From Auricularia sp. M13 (taxonomy: Eukaryota > Basidiomycota > Agaricomycetes > Auriculariales > Auriculariaceae), in the NCBI GenBank assembly GCA_037042915.1, contig CM073193.1:7750001-7814000 (forward strand): 64,000 bases of DNA, given 5' to 3'. Numbering within the stretch: position 1 is the first letter of the stretch; each line of letters begins with the position of its first letter. The position numbers and the translations under genes are program-made. A model generated the notes under the pieces. It worked only from the letters and a program-made list of their open reading frames with translations. It ran no database searches and was not told where the DNA came from. Shown here piece after piece: positions 34,494 through 47,375 of this stretch.

Positions 34494-37101
34494 TCAATGC
34501 GCAAAGCGGAAGTCTAGTCGCCGGTTCCCAACGTCCGTCGTCGTCGAGAGGTAGTGCGCCTTCTCTTCGGATGTCATCTTGTTCCAGATCTTGTCCGCTG
34601 CGCGTTCCGCCATCTTTCCCATGCAGCGTCAGCGTCGATCTCGGGCTCGAGATCGCGCGTTTGCTTACTTGTAGTAGGCTTTGGTGCCAGGGTAGAGGAT
34701 GCACAGATTGACGCAGCAGATGGATATAAGGATCCTGTTTCCCCGGAGGTCTAACAGGTGGCGATCGGTGATGAGTACTCGGCAAGCCGGGGGACTTCGT
34801 TCAAACTCACATCGTGGCGCATCGTCTTTACGATATATTTGGGCGTAGATCACCGCGGATGCCTGCACGAACCTGAGGCACTCTCGGTGAGTCCAATGAG
34901 TCCGATGAGGTTGCCGGAAATGCTCACATGTTGTACAGCGAGGCATTGACGGTGCGACTGGCGACGGCGCCCGAGTTGCGGGAGCACCACGCCACCTGGA
35001 TGGCATGCGTGTACGGGTAGCTGCAAGAAGTTCACGTTAGCCACGCCACGGCTCACGCAAGACGGAACTTCTCGCCTGAGAAGGCCGCTGGCAAGGCCGT
35101 AGTAGACCCATTGGTTCGGGTTCGCGGGCAGCGTGTACAGCGCGACGAGGAAGGGCAGCGACCAGATGTCCTCCGCCATCGCGACGTACGATCTGTCGTT
35201 GACGGTCTCGGAGAGGATCGTGATGCCAAAGAGGGTGATCATGCCCGCCACAGTTGACTAAGCTCAGGTCAGACACAGCTCGTGCGCATAAGATTGGGGC
35301 CAAGTACTGACGGGGATGGTGAGCAGGTTCGTCTGGAACGTCGAAAACCTGTTGAATGACACGTCATACACCAGTCTCTTGCTAGGTGTGGGATGCTCTG
35401 CGACTCACCCGAGCTTCCTCAACGAGAGCGTGAGATACTGGCTGGGCGGCCCCACGGGGATGCCGAACATGAGACCTCTGGAGACGCTCTCAGCCTCGCA
35501 CTACGCTGCCAAAGGCCTTTCACATACAGGAGATACAGTGGATACAAATCGTAGTCGAGCGCAGCTTGCCACAGCCGCTTTGGGGTGAGTGCTTGACGGT
35601 TATGCATGTCTCCCTGTCGTTCAGTCAGCTTGACATCTTGAGCAGAGTCTGGACCAACAAAATACCTTTGTGGGGTCATCACGCAAGATACGAGAGACGA
35701 TAATTGTCTCCTCGCGCTCATTGAACCATCCTTTAGGCCGGAACCATGTTCGAGTCTCTGAGGTTCGCTTTAGAGTCATCATTTCATGATCTGGGGAATT
35801 TTGCGTACTTGTTGGCGCCGGTGGCATCATGAAGAACGTAGCAATGCCAATGGACAGCGTTATGAGACCCCTGGAGCGCGTTGAATAAATGTATATTTCG
35901 GTATAAGGACATAACCCACTCCACCATGAAGAGCCAGCTTTGCAACTTCCGTCAGCTCTTTGCAATCGCTCATTATTGGAGACATACCGCCAGCCAGCCC
36001 GACCAAGCACGCCTCGCATGTGCAAAACGCCGAATGCGATGAAGCTGCCGAGGATGCTACATATATTGGAGCTTGCCCAGAATGCCGCCAACCGAATAGG
36101 CAGCTCCGTCTTCGTGTAGAAGTACGACAGGTACAAAACCAGGTCCGGAATGAAGCTGAGGGGTCGCCGTGGTTAGAGTTATTCAAAAGCGATAAATATA
36201 AGCAGCGCACCCGCCCTGGATGAACCCGAGGAGAGCGCGACAAAGGAAGAAGCTCGTTCTCCCGGAGAGCCAAAACTGAGCGCTCGTGACGATGCCTGTG
36301 CACCCACCCAATCAGCCATCGCCATCTCGGAAGGGATGGTTGACTGAATGTGCGCACTCCACATGACCATTTGTATGGGAATCCAGCGGTCAGGGCCAAG
36401 CTAGATTTCGGTTAGCCATGCATCTCAAGCAAAGTGCATGAGGTACGCACTCGCTTCGAGACGAGTTGGGAAGGGAGTTCTGCGCAGAGGAACGAGAGCC
36501 TGAATATCGAGTTCCCCCAGTTGAAGTCTAGCATAATGTAAGGCTCAGTCAATGAACGTGCGAGTGGAGCGTACCGTCCGTCGTGAGATTGAGGTCGGGG
36601 AGGAAGTTGTCCGTGTTGGCTTGGGATAGGTTGTTGCGATCCAGGTTGAGCGCAGAGAAAGAAATTGCCGCCCACAGCATCACTCGCCAGTCAATCTTGC
36701 GTACAATTGTCTGGATGTAGTTTAGCGTTGGTAAGCGGGCGCACGCGGGACGGGCGACGCACTCTTTCCTCGCGGAACGTCCAACGCGCCTTCGGGTCGA
36801 AACGGTGGAGATTCTCGTAGTCAGGTCGAGGCCAATAGTGCTTTGCGACAATCGGGTCGTCGTAAACGCTGGGAAGCGTCGCCACAGCGTCGGGATCGGG
36901 CGGCTGCAGCTTGCGGCGGCGGAAGAGGACATCGGTAAGCGTAGGCGCCGGTCGAGGGACAGCGAGCGGCCCATCATCCGTCAAGGAAGCCGAAGACGAG
37001 GCCGCCTTGATATCCGCCGCGGAGACAAGCGAAGTGGGCCGCTTCTTCTCTGGGGACGCAGGTTCGGACATGGTTACCGACCCGGTTGGGGAAGTGGACA
37101 T
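34494..37101 (-). CDS. MFS permease, Dal5/allantoate-pantothenate (anion:cation symporter) family
   Basis: Plasma-membrane transporter with about 12 helices and a ~130-residue cytosolic N-terminus (MSTSPTGSVTMSEPASPEKK to RFDPKARWTFREE). Family blocks occur in order: RKIDWRVMLWAAISFSALNL, DRNNLSQAN (the conserved helix-1 loop), DDFNWGNSIFRLSFLCAELP, SQLVSKRVGPDRWIPIQMVM, AQFWLSGRTSFFLCRALLG, FIPDLVLYLSYFYTKTELPI, GVLHMRGVLGRAGWRW, FNEREETIIVSRILRDDP and GLMFGIPVGPPSQYLTLSLR. The C-terminal exon reads KIWNKMTSEEKAHYL and ends NRRLDFRFAH, the standard end of the family. At least ten short introns; no frame break was needed. The substrate (allantoate, pantothenate, biotin or nicotinate-like) cannot be told from sequence. 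An alternative start is the second Met (37071). Confidence 0.88.
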
Positions 37102-38976
37102 AGACCCCTGCTACCCTCCAACCCGAACCTGAGCTTTTGAACGATATCCTGAACGCATATTGCATCATCCACGCCTGCCATTGCGAGAAGTCGACTCGGA
37201 GGAGCCGCTTCCGGCCAGAGATAAGGCAGCCAGGAGTCGATGGCGAGGCCGAAGCGGGCAATGGCGCAAGACACCGGATGCAATTGCACGCCTGTGAGCA
37301 AACTTGGGCATCTGGGCGATATTAAGTGAACTGAGTGAGTAGGGATATCGATTAGCAGACGTACCATTGCCGCAGGATCGGTTTAGAGGACAAGATGTAG
37401 ACAAAGATTACCATGCTTCGCGGCGCGCTTTATAACTGCCCAATTCGCCATATGATGCACAATGACAATAGCATGACGTGTGAAGACGAAAACCAGCACG
37501 ACTAGTTGCAGTGGGCTGACATCTCCCTTGGTCGTTTAGAACTGACCGCGGAGAAGACCGCGAGTGCCACAGGTTGCGCATCTTGGGACTCCGGTATGTC
37601 GCCATGGATGTAAGAACTTCGTGATCAGGCACACGCGCAAATGGGTGATAGCAGGTAACAGAATTGCGGTTCAATATTGTTTCCCAGTGTGGCAGATTTA
37701 AACCCATCTGCGGGTGCAAGTAGGCTAAGACTCTTGTCCACACGCATTTCCGAAATGGGTAAGAGAACTTTCGAAAATCGCTTACCATGGCCATCAACTC
37801 AGTGGCCTGAGTCCGATCATGTTGGCCTGAGTCCTCGGAGGTTTGTCATCCATCGAGATATTCATATACCTATTAGTCTCTGTTAAGCTGAATCAGAACC
37901 TGCATTGCAAAAGGCTCGCGCAAGGCCCATCTGAAACATGGGTTTGACGAGCCTTTATCCCGCGCTAAGTCCGCAAACTAAAATGGTATGACTACGCTCG
38001 GGATTGAGATACGTCTTATCGTCGGTATTGTATTACCAGTATGGATTCCGGACCTGGGTAACAGCTGAATTACTGCAAAAAAGCTATCATTTTGCCAGGG
38101 CTGACATTCAGTTCTTGGGGACTGCAACTAGACGGGGAATCAAAACCGTGTAAGCTATTGGGCACAACCCATGCTATGCAGGAAACTTTCTGTCGTAGCA
38201 TTGGCGTCCGGTTAATGCCGGTCGGAGTTGATTGTCGTGTGCCAACACGTGACTAGGTTTGATTTTCAACCTTGACCAGCCGCCATGGCTGTAGATCAGC
38301 AGTCAGCCCCAGTCGCTACCAGCGCGCAGCGCCCAGTCCTTATTTCGATTAAGTAGACCGCATACGCAGTGCGCCCGTCATTTTCGGACGCGCCGTCGAG
38401 TGCCTAGAGCCCCTCGAAAAGCTCGCGTTTCGCACCGCGGTCCGAGCCACAGCATTCCAATCCAGCATGTTACCCATCCCTGATGACCTGGCCGCGACAA
38501 TGACGTCTGCATTGTATGTGTTCTACTGGCGTTGCTCAACTTGCGCACGGCTGCCCATTCGCTCTGGACTAGCGTTCACGTGCGTTCTCGAGCACCAGAA
38601 TGGATCTCGACTCACGCCGCATCACACGCACTTGAGATGACGATCCTACAGACGTGTGTCCCACTGGCGATCATGAGCTGCAGGATGACAGCAGATGAAG
38701 CCCACGTCCTCTTGCTGGCAGGGTGGGTACTTATATTCCACGTTGGCTTCGAAGCTGGCCACTAGTACTGTTTCCCTTTCTATTCTTGAGCGTCGCCTAG
38801 GTCTGTCTCTGCGCTCGTGTGTGTGCGTGTGTGTGTGTGGCAAGCCAGTGCTGATCGCTTGCTCAGCGCTCGCCGTCATCATCTTTCGTTAGGTATGGTA
38901 CACTAACGCTTACACGCTATCATTAATGCTGACGGTCCTCCCATACAGACGGCACTTTCTCAATCCGCATTTCTCG
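37102..38976. other. 1.9 kb intergenic stretch, nothing recognised
   Basis: AT-richer than its surroundings in places. Short open frames on both strands have no motif. A plus-strand open stretch at 38532-38765 is Ala/Ser-rich with one hydrophobic segment and I do not support it as a gene. Confidence 0.4.
38817..38840. repeat. GT microsatellite
   Basis: A short (GT)n tract interrupted by a GC step. A simple slippage-type repeat upstream of the pectate-lyase-fold gene. Confidence 0.7.
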
Positions 38977-40627
38977 ATGTTGATCAAAAACGCACTGGCT
39001 GTAGTGTCGCTGCTGGTCGCCTCGGTCAGTGGCGCCTTTGTGGCCCATCCCGCCCCTCCATCTATCACAAGTCGGCGCACTTCTCGCTGAAGGTCAACGG
39101 TACAAATATTCCGACAGTCAGCTACGACAGGTACGACTACGTGCATTGGTCGATGAGTGAGGGCGCGCCGACCGAGATCCGCCATGGACCTGAAGCCTAT
39201 CACGTCCTACGCCATCTCGCCAGCCGCGCTGCCCATCAAGGCCAAAGTGAAAGGCAACGAGCTTGTGTTCAGCATGAAGAAGACGCATTTACCTCATTAT
39301 CAAGCTCAACAATAGGAAGGAATTCGTCGTCATGGCCGATCCTCTCGAGCGCGACGTGCCGAAGCTCGGCTCCAGCGGTGTCTTCAACGTCGCTAACTAC
39401 GGTGTTGATAAGTCTGGCAAGCCATCACCAAGGGCGTCCAGGCTGCCCTCGACGCCGCAGGCAAAAAGCCTGGTAGCACCGTCTACGTCCCGCCCGGAGT
39501 GTACCTCATCGGCAACCTCATCATACCCAACAAGACGAAGCTTTACATTGCCTCCGGCGCTGTACTGCGCTTCACAGGTAGGAAGGCCGATTACGAGATC
39601 ATGTACAGAATCGGACCTGTACGAGGGCACCTGGTGGATCTACACGGCGAAGGACACGACGGACATCAAGATCTTCGGGCGCGGCACTCTGGACGCCAAC
39701 GGCTTCGCAAGAACAAATATATGTCGTCCGTCATCGCCCCCGCCGGTACGAAGAACTTCAAGGATGGACGGCGTGCTCGTCCGCGACAGCTCTTCTGGGC
39801 AATCAACGTCGTCCAGGTCGAGCACGCCGAGTTCACGAACCTCAAGATCCTCGACCGGTTCGACGTCTCGCAGAACGATGGTATCGACATCAACGAGTCG
39901 AGCCACGTCCGCGTGCGCCGCGTCGTCTCCATCGCCAACGACGACAGCTTCTCCGCGAAGACGTGGCCGCTGAACGTCGGCACGACGAAGCCGTACCTAT
40001 ATCCGCCGCGGGCCTCGTTTGACATCGTGTTCGACGACTGCCTGGCATGGACGCTCTGCTTCGCGTACAAGGTCGGCGAGGTCGGCTGGGAGGACCAGAA
40101 TCAGATCACGTTCAAGAACAGCTACGTCTACCGCGCCAGCGTCGGCATCGGCATCCACCACAAGTACGGCAGCGCCGCGTTCCGCAACATCACGTTCGAC
40201 AACATCGACATCGTGCGTCTGAGCGGCGCGCCCGCGGGCCAGGCTGCCTGGGGCAGGTTCTACGTCAACAACGTCGACCAGGGCATCGGTCCCATCCAGA
40301 ATGTCGTTGTCAAGAACATCCGCGCGCAGCAGCATCGGCTCGAAGAAGGGGCTCATCCAGGGCCAGGACGGCAAGTCAAAGATTAGCGGTGTCACGTTCT
40401 CCAACATCTCCATCAACGACAACACAAAGCCGGCGACCACCTTGGAGCAAGTACCGATTCCTGTGCAATACGATAAAGGCGCGAGCCGCGGCGCGGGCAA
40501 CTTGGGCGCGACTTCACGCTCCGGTCTTTTCTCTCATGGCCTCATCTGCAGCCATCGCTCACCGGCAGGCTGTGAGCGATGGCTCCCACCGATTGCGAGT
40601 TGTAACGCAGCATCTGCGCCAAGTTGA
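38977..40627 (+). CDS. Secreted right-handed beta-helix (GH28-like/pectate-lyase-fold) glycosidase with many frame breaks
   Basis: Signal peptide (MLIKNALAVVSLLVASVSGA), an N-terminal beta-sandwich (HKSAHFSLKVNGTNIPTVSY, VHWSMSEGAPTEI, LERDVPKLGSSG), then a parallel beta-helix: VFNVANYGVDKSGK, GSTVYVPPGVYLIGNL, KIFGRGTLDANGFAR, FTNLKILDRFDVSQNDGIDI, VVSIANDDSFSAKTW, IGIHHKYGSAAFRNITFDNI. The NDD and HHKYG segments resemble the catalytic area of GH28-type enzymes but the canonical GHG/RIK triplet is not obvious, so the activity is open (polygalacturonase-like or another uronide/glucan hydrolase). Between 39.06 and 40.33 kb about eight single-base shifts are needed, for example near 39060, 39183, 39291, 39424, 39608 and 40330. 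Conservation on both sides of each shift is high. Either an unusually error-dense assembly patch or a very young pseudogene. The C-terminus after VQYDKGASRGAGNLGA is uncertain. Confidence 0.68.
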
Positions 40628-41644
40628 TTTCAGCTGACGCCTCCTCTGAGCATCCTCGTTTGACGCGCTCCATGAACGCCTTGCGGAGCTTCGACATGAT
40701 GCATGCAGCTCTGGACGATGCGCGCGACACCATGGCACAACTGCTTGTCCATATCGCAAGTTCTCTAGACAAACTCTGGAAGCCGCATCCATCACGGCGC
40801 ACAGTCTCTGGCTCAGCGCGTTCGGGATGCTTCCCCAACCTCGTTGGAATGTTCTGAATACTACCCATCTTGTTTGAAGAGTGTCGCGCTCATACAATGA
40901 CCTTGCCAGTGACGAAACTTCAAGTTGCCGCCGCCGCCGCCTCCACCGGCCCGCGTGCCATGTGCCCTGGGGCCGACTCTGCCTCCGATTTCCAACCGGA
41001 TTCTCCTATCCTCAATATCTGGGCGTTGGCAGAACCGAGGCCCTCTGATGGCACCTCGATGATCTGGACTCGGAGCCTTCCTCGTCCTCCTGGTGGGAAG
41101 ACTACGAATTATCAATGCAAGTCTCTCAGGGCCGAGCATTGATCGGGCACCACGGACATGGTCCTCACATAGTTCCTGGTGCGCCTCTTGGCAGTTATGT
41201 ATGGCAGTGGAATGTGCCGGGCACCATGAGCTGCGTAATCAGTTGAAGCATCATGATCATCCTTTAGTGTCGCCCTTGATTTGGAATCAAGGAGGGATCG
41301 GCGTTTGTGTGGGCCTGCTCGACTGCTCCAGCTCTTTCGGTATGATGAGCAGGGAATAGAGTTCACAACTCTGCCTCAACGTTTGAGCAATCCAGCGAAC
41401 GCAAGGATTTCTCGGGATTCTCCACGAATCGCCCCTATTTCACGTGTGGAGGCCATTTGGGGTTAGCTCGGGCAACGCCGCGTGTCCTCAGGCGCGCGCC
41501 GCGTTGCAATAACAACTAGCGCAACTGTATTGATGCGATACGACGACGCCGAGGATGCTCACCGGACTCAGACTGATCATGCCCTGTTGATAAAGCTTGC
41601 AGGGCCCATGGGAAGATGTTGCACGCCCTCATCCCCCCCTCGCC
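40628..41644. other. Intergenic, nothing recognised
   Basis: No motif-bearing frames. It presumably includes the promoter of the receptor gene that follows. Confidence 0.4.
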
Positions 41645-43451
41645 ATGGCCTTCCTCTACGCGTCGTCCGACACGAGATTGCAGTACAGCGCAAACTCCAG
41701 ACGCGTCGCCATCGTCCGTGCCATAGCTCCGCGTTATTTGTAGCACTGACGCTCCTTCAGGTGCAGGCAACGGCGGGGTGTCTCAGCTGCGTGTCTGCAG
41801 CGACAATGATTGGCCACATATCCTACTTGACGATCCGGCCTTATGTTGTCCGTTGGCGCCACGGCATTGTGCATGACGGGGGAGACTCGACGTTTCTCAA
41901 GCGTCAAGTTGGGTGAGTGAACGTTCCTACGACGTGACCCTGGTCTGACGCCTAGCAGTCTCTTCATTCTCTGTCTTTTCATATCCGACCTGTTCCAAAG
42001 TCTGACGGGCATGATGCAAATCCGTACGCGTTCTACTCATTACTTCGTTTATGTTTGCTGAAATGACCGGCAGGCTGGGCATCGAAGGGTGGCGTTGACA
42101 TTTTTTCTGCTGCATGTCGAGCTCAAGGTCCGTTTCTTGCTTGCCTCTACCTTCAGCTTTTGACTGGCGTGCTCCAGGCGTGGCACTCTTCGCGGGCGAT
42201 CTGGGTACATGTGTCAGTCCGCCGACAAAGACTCTTCCCGGTGCTAATTAGTGATATCTATAGTATTTTAACGTCGTAATTGCGTGAGCTCCTTTCTAAA
42301 TCTATTTATCACGTCGTCTGACCTTCCTTAGAATACATGTAGGACCGCTTCGAATGCTTTAAACGCTGGCTGACTGTTCTCAGACATTCGTCACAATTGT
42401 AACTCGGAGGGCCATTACCCCACTCGGTGCCATCCTGATCATCGCCGGTGGGTGGACATGGGTTGTCATAATGAGTATGCTCTACCGTAGTCGTTGTGTT
42501 CCAGGTGCTCAGCCTTCTTTAGCTCTCATCGGCCCTTTAGCCCTGCAGGACGAACGTGGTTCTTTCTGGGGTACGCGGTCATTTTCTCGTGTTTTCCTTC
42601 GCGCTTAGCTCGACTCGATATTGCTCCAGGTATCGCTGGGCTATGGTGCTTCATCCCTGACGAATACGGGTGTGTACCTTCTCGTTCGCGCCGCGATGAA
42701 GACTGAGCAGACACATAGAGCGCCCCGCGTCTGGCTTCATTATTTCCCCATATACTGCTCCGCCTTCGTCATCTTCGTTGTCTACGGCAGTGTCTTCTGG
42801 AAGCTAAGGCGGCACTTGCAAGTCTCACAGAGCACAAGCATGTCGCAGCGGACGACGAACCCGGTAGGGGACGAACAAGCAGCGCGCACCGCCCAGGTCA
42901 GTACCGTTGCAAATAAGCTTCTTTGGTGAGTTTTACTGTGTGTGGCTTTGCTGCTTGGCTGAGTAGATTTAAAGGTACCCGACCTGTGAGTCGTGTGCGA
43001 GAGACCCAACATGTCACTGACAGCAACCTCAGCGTATCTTTGCCTCATCCTGCCGATATCAATCGGCCGCATAGTCAACCTGCGAGGTAACTACGCGCCA
43101 CAATGGTACCTCAACCTGGGCATCACGTTGCTGTACCTTTCGGGTGAGTGCAAGCCGCTGAAAAGCGACACACTATTGACACATCGCTCAGGTTTCGTGA
43201 ACGGCATAATCTACGCGTCTACTAGGCGCGCGCTCGCACCCATCTACTGGCCAACGCAACGTCGACCAAATCTCTCGTTTCTAAAGAAACAGCGGTCGAC
43301 AGTACCTACGACCTACGCTGTATGGGTGACACACGAGGAGGAAAGGCACGATCCAGGCAACGAATCAAAGTACGCTGTCGCGCTAGAGCTCAGCGATTCC
43401 GTTCGTCGAACAGAATCAACAACAAAGGTCGACTCGCATGGCTCTGTTTAG
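41645..43451 (+). CDS. Git3-like seven-transmembrane receptor, copy 1
   Basis: Putative G-protein-coupled receptor of the fungal glucose/cAMP-receptor-like (Git3) type in the plasma membrane. MAFLYASSDTRLQYSANSRR is followed (intron) by helix 1 VQATAGCLSCVSAATMIGHI. Next come FLKRQVG then SLFILCLFISDLFQSLTGMM (helix 2, intron at VG), FVTIVTRRAITPLGAILIIA and WTWVVIM (helices 3-4), a Lys-rich area then WLHYFPIYCSAFVIFVVYGS (helix 5). A long third cytoplasmic loop ends TVANKLLWYP. Helix 6 is AYLCLILPISIGRIVNLRG, and helix 7 with NGIIYASTRRALAPIYW is followed by a ~90-residue cytoplasmic tail. Exon joins in 42.1-42.6 kb are only approximate. It is convergent with a paralogue on the minus strand, 258 bp away. 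The ligand is unknown. Confidence 0.72.
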
Positions 43452-43709
43452 GTCAATCGGATGTTCACAATGTTGTATCACTACGCTGCCATAGTGCTCA
43501 CTCATAAGTAAAATATCCATTATGTTATATTCAAGCGTATGGAGTGTGACCGAGAAAGTGCATCGGGGTCGCTGTGGCCTTGCACTCCGGAAGACTCCGA
43601 TACCTTATGTACCTTATCAGGCCATTCATTCACCATAAACGACTTACATTCGAGGCACTAACTTGCACATTAGGTATTACATGAGCGTTGAACGAGGGAA
43701 ACGGTGGCA

Positions 43710-45643
43710 TTAAATATGGCCGCACAAGATAATGCCGGTCGCCGGAGAAGCTGGGTCGACGCTATCGGCGCAGAGGGCGGATTTAATCTCGTCGGAAAAT
43801 GAGATGCTTGCAGAGCGTTTATGCTGTTCATTGCCATGCAGGACAACGTTTTCAATCCGGGGGAGGGCAGTTGGGCCGTCCGCGGCCTCGTCAACGAGCT
43901 GCACGGCGTACTTCGTCGAGCTGTGGTCGTCATCAGATTCGTCCAATCGTGGAGAGCGCGCGCGATAAACGCCGTCTTCATAGTGAAATTCCTGCTCCCG
44001 AGTCACCCATACCGTTCGATCTGCGAGCGCTTTGTCAAACGCAGTGGGCGTGCCGGGTCCACCTCCCGACCCTGAAGACTTGGTCGACTGGGACTCTGCC
44101 ACTCGCGACGCTGATGGGTAGCCTGTGCTGCGGGAAAGCAAGGATCGCGACCAATGAATGGGTGAGAGGGCTCTTCTCGTCGCAGTATAAATGGTGACGT
44201 TAACGCAGCCTGCGGGCTGCGATTAATCGTGACAATCGAGATGGGTTGTAAGCAAAGACGCACCACTCAAAAATAAGCAGGTGATGCCCAGTAGCCACAC
44301 CCATTCCGGGACAGTGTTCATATCTCCGCGCAGGCTGACCAGGCGCGCTATGGAAATGGGCAAAACGATGATGACGTAGGAAATGGGATACCAGAGCATC
44401 TTCTTTGCGATCGCTGTTACTTGAGCGCTGGCGGCATCTGAAACAACCGACGAGCTGCTGGGCCGGCGGCGGAGCTCTATCCCTCCATCCTCGGAGATGA
44501 GATTTCCTCTGAGAGTCAGGAACACCATGGCGTAGAGAACGAAGATCACGAAAGCAGAAATCAAAATCTTGACAGCGTCAGCTCATGCTGCTTGAGCTAC
44601 CTATCTGGGCTCACAGGAACGTAGTGTATCCATAGGCGTGCTACAGTAAAATATTATCAGTCAGAGCGTGCGGAGTAGAATTAAGCGAAGGTGTACCATC
44701 GGCATAGGCATCCGTGATGAAGCACCATTTGCCTGAAATAATCATGAAATCCGGAATACGTCAGCACTTCGCATGCGTACCTGCAATGCCATAAAATGGG
44801 CCGTGTTCTGAGCTCTGGATCGCCAGCGGACCGATTATGGCTACGCATTCATGAGCTCTGGGCTGGACTCTGATGTCGAATCACGCACAGGCGATAATGA
44901 CAGCCGTCCATCCTGTGACAACCAACAATATGACTACGGATTTCGGAACAGACCGTCTGAGGACAATGGTCATGAACGTATGCAGGGCTAGTATGATGCT
45001 ATGAGTCTCATCAAGGGTCGACTGGGACGTGCCACGAACCTACGATGGCATTCCAGAGGCAGGTGCCTAAATCTCCGGCTAACAACGTAACAGCTGTTCA
45101 CGGCGTCAACATCGAGGCTGGAATGCTAAACTAGTGCCATCTCACCTTGTGTCGTACAGGTCGGCCCATCGTCAATACGCGCATGCGCCGCCCATTGTAT
45201 CTTTGGACAGACGACGTTAGAACGCACGACGGGTTCTCGAGCCAAATAGACTCACTTGGATCATGCCCGAGATGCTTTGAATGAAGTCGGAAAGGAACAA
45301 ACAGACGACGAAGACGCTGAGAAGGAGCATCTCAGAAAGGAACATCGGGCGAGAACTCTGGACTTCGCACCCTAGCTGCCGGCGAAGGAAGACACGCTCC
45401 CCATCCTGGCCTGCTCCGCGCTGATGCCGTATGAACAGCGGCGCCAGCGCGACGGACACAATGTGGATGAGGAGGAACGAGACCATGAGGCAGCTCAGGC
45501 AGCCGGCGAGTGCGGTGACCTGAGCGCGATGAGCGGTGATTATGGTGCTGCGCAGACTCGTAGCTTGCACGCACGATGACTGCCCGACGGGTCCCGCCGT
45601 CGAAATGTGTTGTGTGCGGTGAGACTGAGGCGGCGGCCAACAT
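43710..45643 (-). CDS. Git3-like seven-transmembrane receptor, copy 2
   Basis: Paralogue of the adjacent receptor, on the opposite strand. MLAAASVSPHTTHFDGGTRR joins across an intron to VTALAGCLSCLMVSFLLIHI (helix 1). REFVFLRRQLG-type loop then VFVVCLFLSDFIQSISGMIQ (helix 2) parallels FILCLFISDLFQSLTGMM in copy 1. Later: AFVIFVLYAMVFLTLRGNL (helix 5), a Ser-rich loop ending AIAKKMLWYPISYVIIVLPI, then SIARLVSLRG (helix 6), VPEWVWLLGITCLFLSGA (helix 7) and CVNVTIYTATRRALSPIHW. The cytoplasmic tail (about 150 residues) contains WVTREQEFHYEDGVYRARSP; the shared WVT.E element and KYAVxLxD are also in copy 1's tail. Helices 3-4 in 44.6-45.2 kb fall in short exons that I could not join with confidence. 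Confidence 0.7.
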
Positions 45644-47375
45644 GGCTGTCGGGGAAAACGCGCGCAGAGAAAATCCCGGGGTGTGCGGGTGAAAGGAGCC
45701 CGTTATGTAGGGCGTCAGCCAACGGGCGGCTACGGCGGTGTTCTCGTGCTTGTTTGACCGTACCTGCCCGCACAGCAGGGCCACATACACTAGACCGTTC
45801 AAGGCGAAAACCGCTGTAACATATATGCCCCTCGAGCCTAAGAGCGCACCTCGATGCTCAAGCTGGATGTCACGAACTGCATTTGCTAAGCCAGGCACTA
45901 TGAGGGCTGTAGGCTACCTGGCGCCAGGGTCCTGGTATGACAGGTCCTCACGTGTCTTCTCTGGCTGGATAGAGTAATGACTCCTGAATAGAAGGCCCAC
46001 GATACGCCTGTTGACCATAGGTGGAATGATTACGAAATTGTCGGTCCCACCTAACATCGAGAAGAGCGGGGTGAGACGCCGACGACCAGACAAGGCGATA
46101 CGATCATCAACTATGCTTACCAGCTATAAAAATATTCCTCGGAGCAGATGAGTTCATGTTCGAACGCTGCACAGGGTGCATGTATTGCAGGACGCAGAGC
46201 AAACCGGTACCGGGAAGCTCCACTATCTAGTCCAGGAGTCCAGAAGTGGAAGTTAGGTGATGCCTTATGTTCAAGAATCGTTACACTTGTTCCTGTACAG
46301 TACAACATTGCGGGTCCGACCTTGTTATGCAACTGAATGGGTTACCCCAGGTTTTGCAGACAAATCAACTCGGCTTATCTTTTGACACTTCTTCGGAGAA
46401 TCATAAGCACCACACATTTGGTTGTTTTGCAGGTCTTGCAGACTCGAGTTCGAGTGAACTATCGTCAAAGCCGTGCAGTGCTGGGATAAAGTAAGCATCA
46501 GCATTGGACGCAGCAGATAAGGAGAAAATACGGGCAAGGCAGCGCACAATGAAACCAGGACGAAGAGCGCGCAGGCCGCCGCATACCGAGAGTGGAATAC
46601 TTTGCCCGAAGGAGGTGGCGCCAGATGTTGATGACCGAGGCTCAGGAGCCTCACATCCGTTCATCCCGGCGACAGTGCTCCGTCACAAAAGAACCCGGAC
46701 AGCAAGGATTCTGGGCGTCTGCACTGTCATATCGCAGTGCGTTCTGCCGTTTGACAGAAAATCCTTGCTACAGCGGATCGGAATGCGTCGGTTCATCCGG
46801 CACGAGCAGCAGGGGTCAGCTGGACATGGACACGCAGTGTCAGGAAGAAGCTGGTGTCTGTCGTTCTGAAGCCTCCCGCGTGCAAAAACATGGCGCATGG
46901 GTGTAGGTGGCATCGTTGCATGATCTGACGTTGGCTGCGGCATCATCGATGGCAAAGGCGCAAGCTGTTGGCGGCAAGTCTGGCACACGACCAGAAATTA
47001 GGGAAGGCTGTCAATGAAAGCGACTGCTGAGGTGACAAAACAAATTTCATGGCCAACTCCGCTTCGCTTGTCGGCTTCAAGTTTGTGCTATACCAACTCC
47101 TTCGGCTAAATAATGGCGCTCGATTCAGCCTTCGTTTCGGTGAATTTGCATTGGCGACGTGGACGCGAAGTTGGGCAGCGCGATCTGGTGCTCTGAGCAC
47201 ATTTGCGGGAGGCCTCTGAGCAGCGACATCCACGCGGTTGATGTGCACCTCTTCTTTTTGTGCTGTTCCGGTCTTTATTGCAGCATCGGCCAGCATGGGT
47301 ATATATATCTGGCCAAGCCAACAGTCAAACCTCTGGTCGCCTCTGGTCGTCGCCCTCAGTCGAACAGTGCCCGTG
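45644..47375. other. 1.7 kb intergenic stretch, weak open frames only
   Basis: A plus-strand frame near 46504-46910 is Cys/Ser-rich (NPCYSGSECVGSSG) and a minus-strand frame near 46.6 kb has a signal-like hydrophobic run, but neither has a supporting gene structure. Both are left unannotated. Confidence 0.35.

Noticed and set aside
45332-45898. Minus-strand 188-codon frame with a hydrophobic run upstream of receptor copy 2
   Set aside because: It overlaps the receptor's first exons in another frame and has no motif; treated as a shadow.
46504-46910. Cys-rich plus-strand frame and signal-like minus-strand frame
   Set aside because: No recognisable family, no splice structure, and the two are mirror images of the same sequence.
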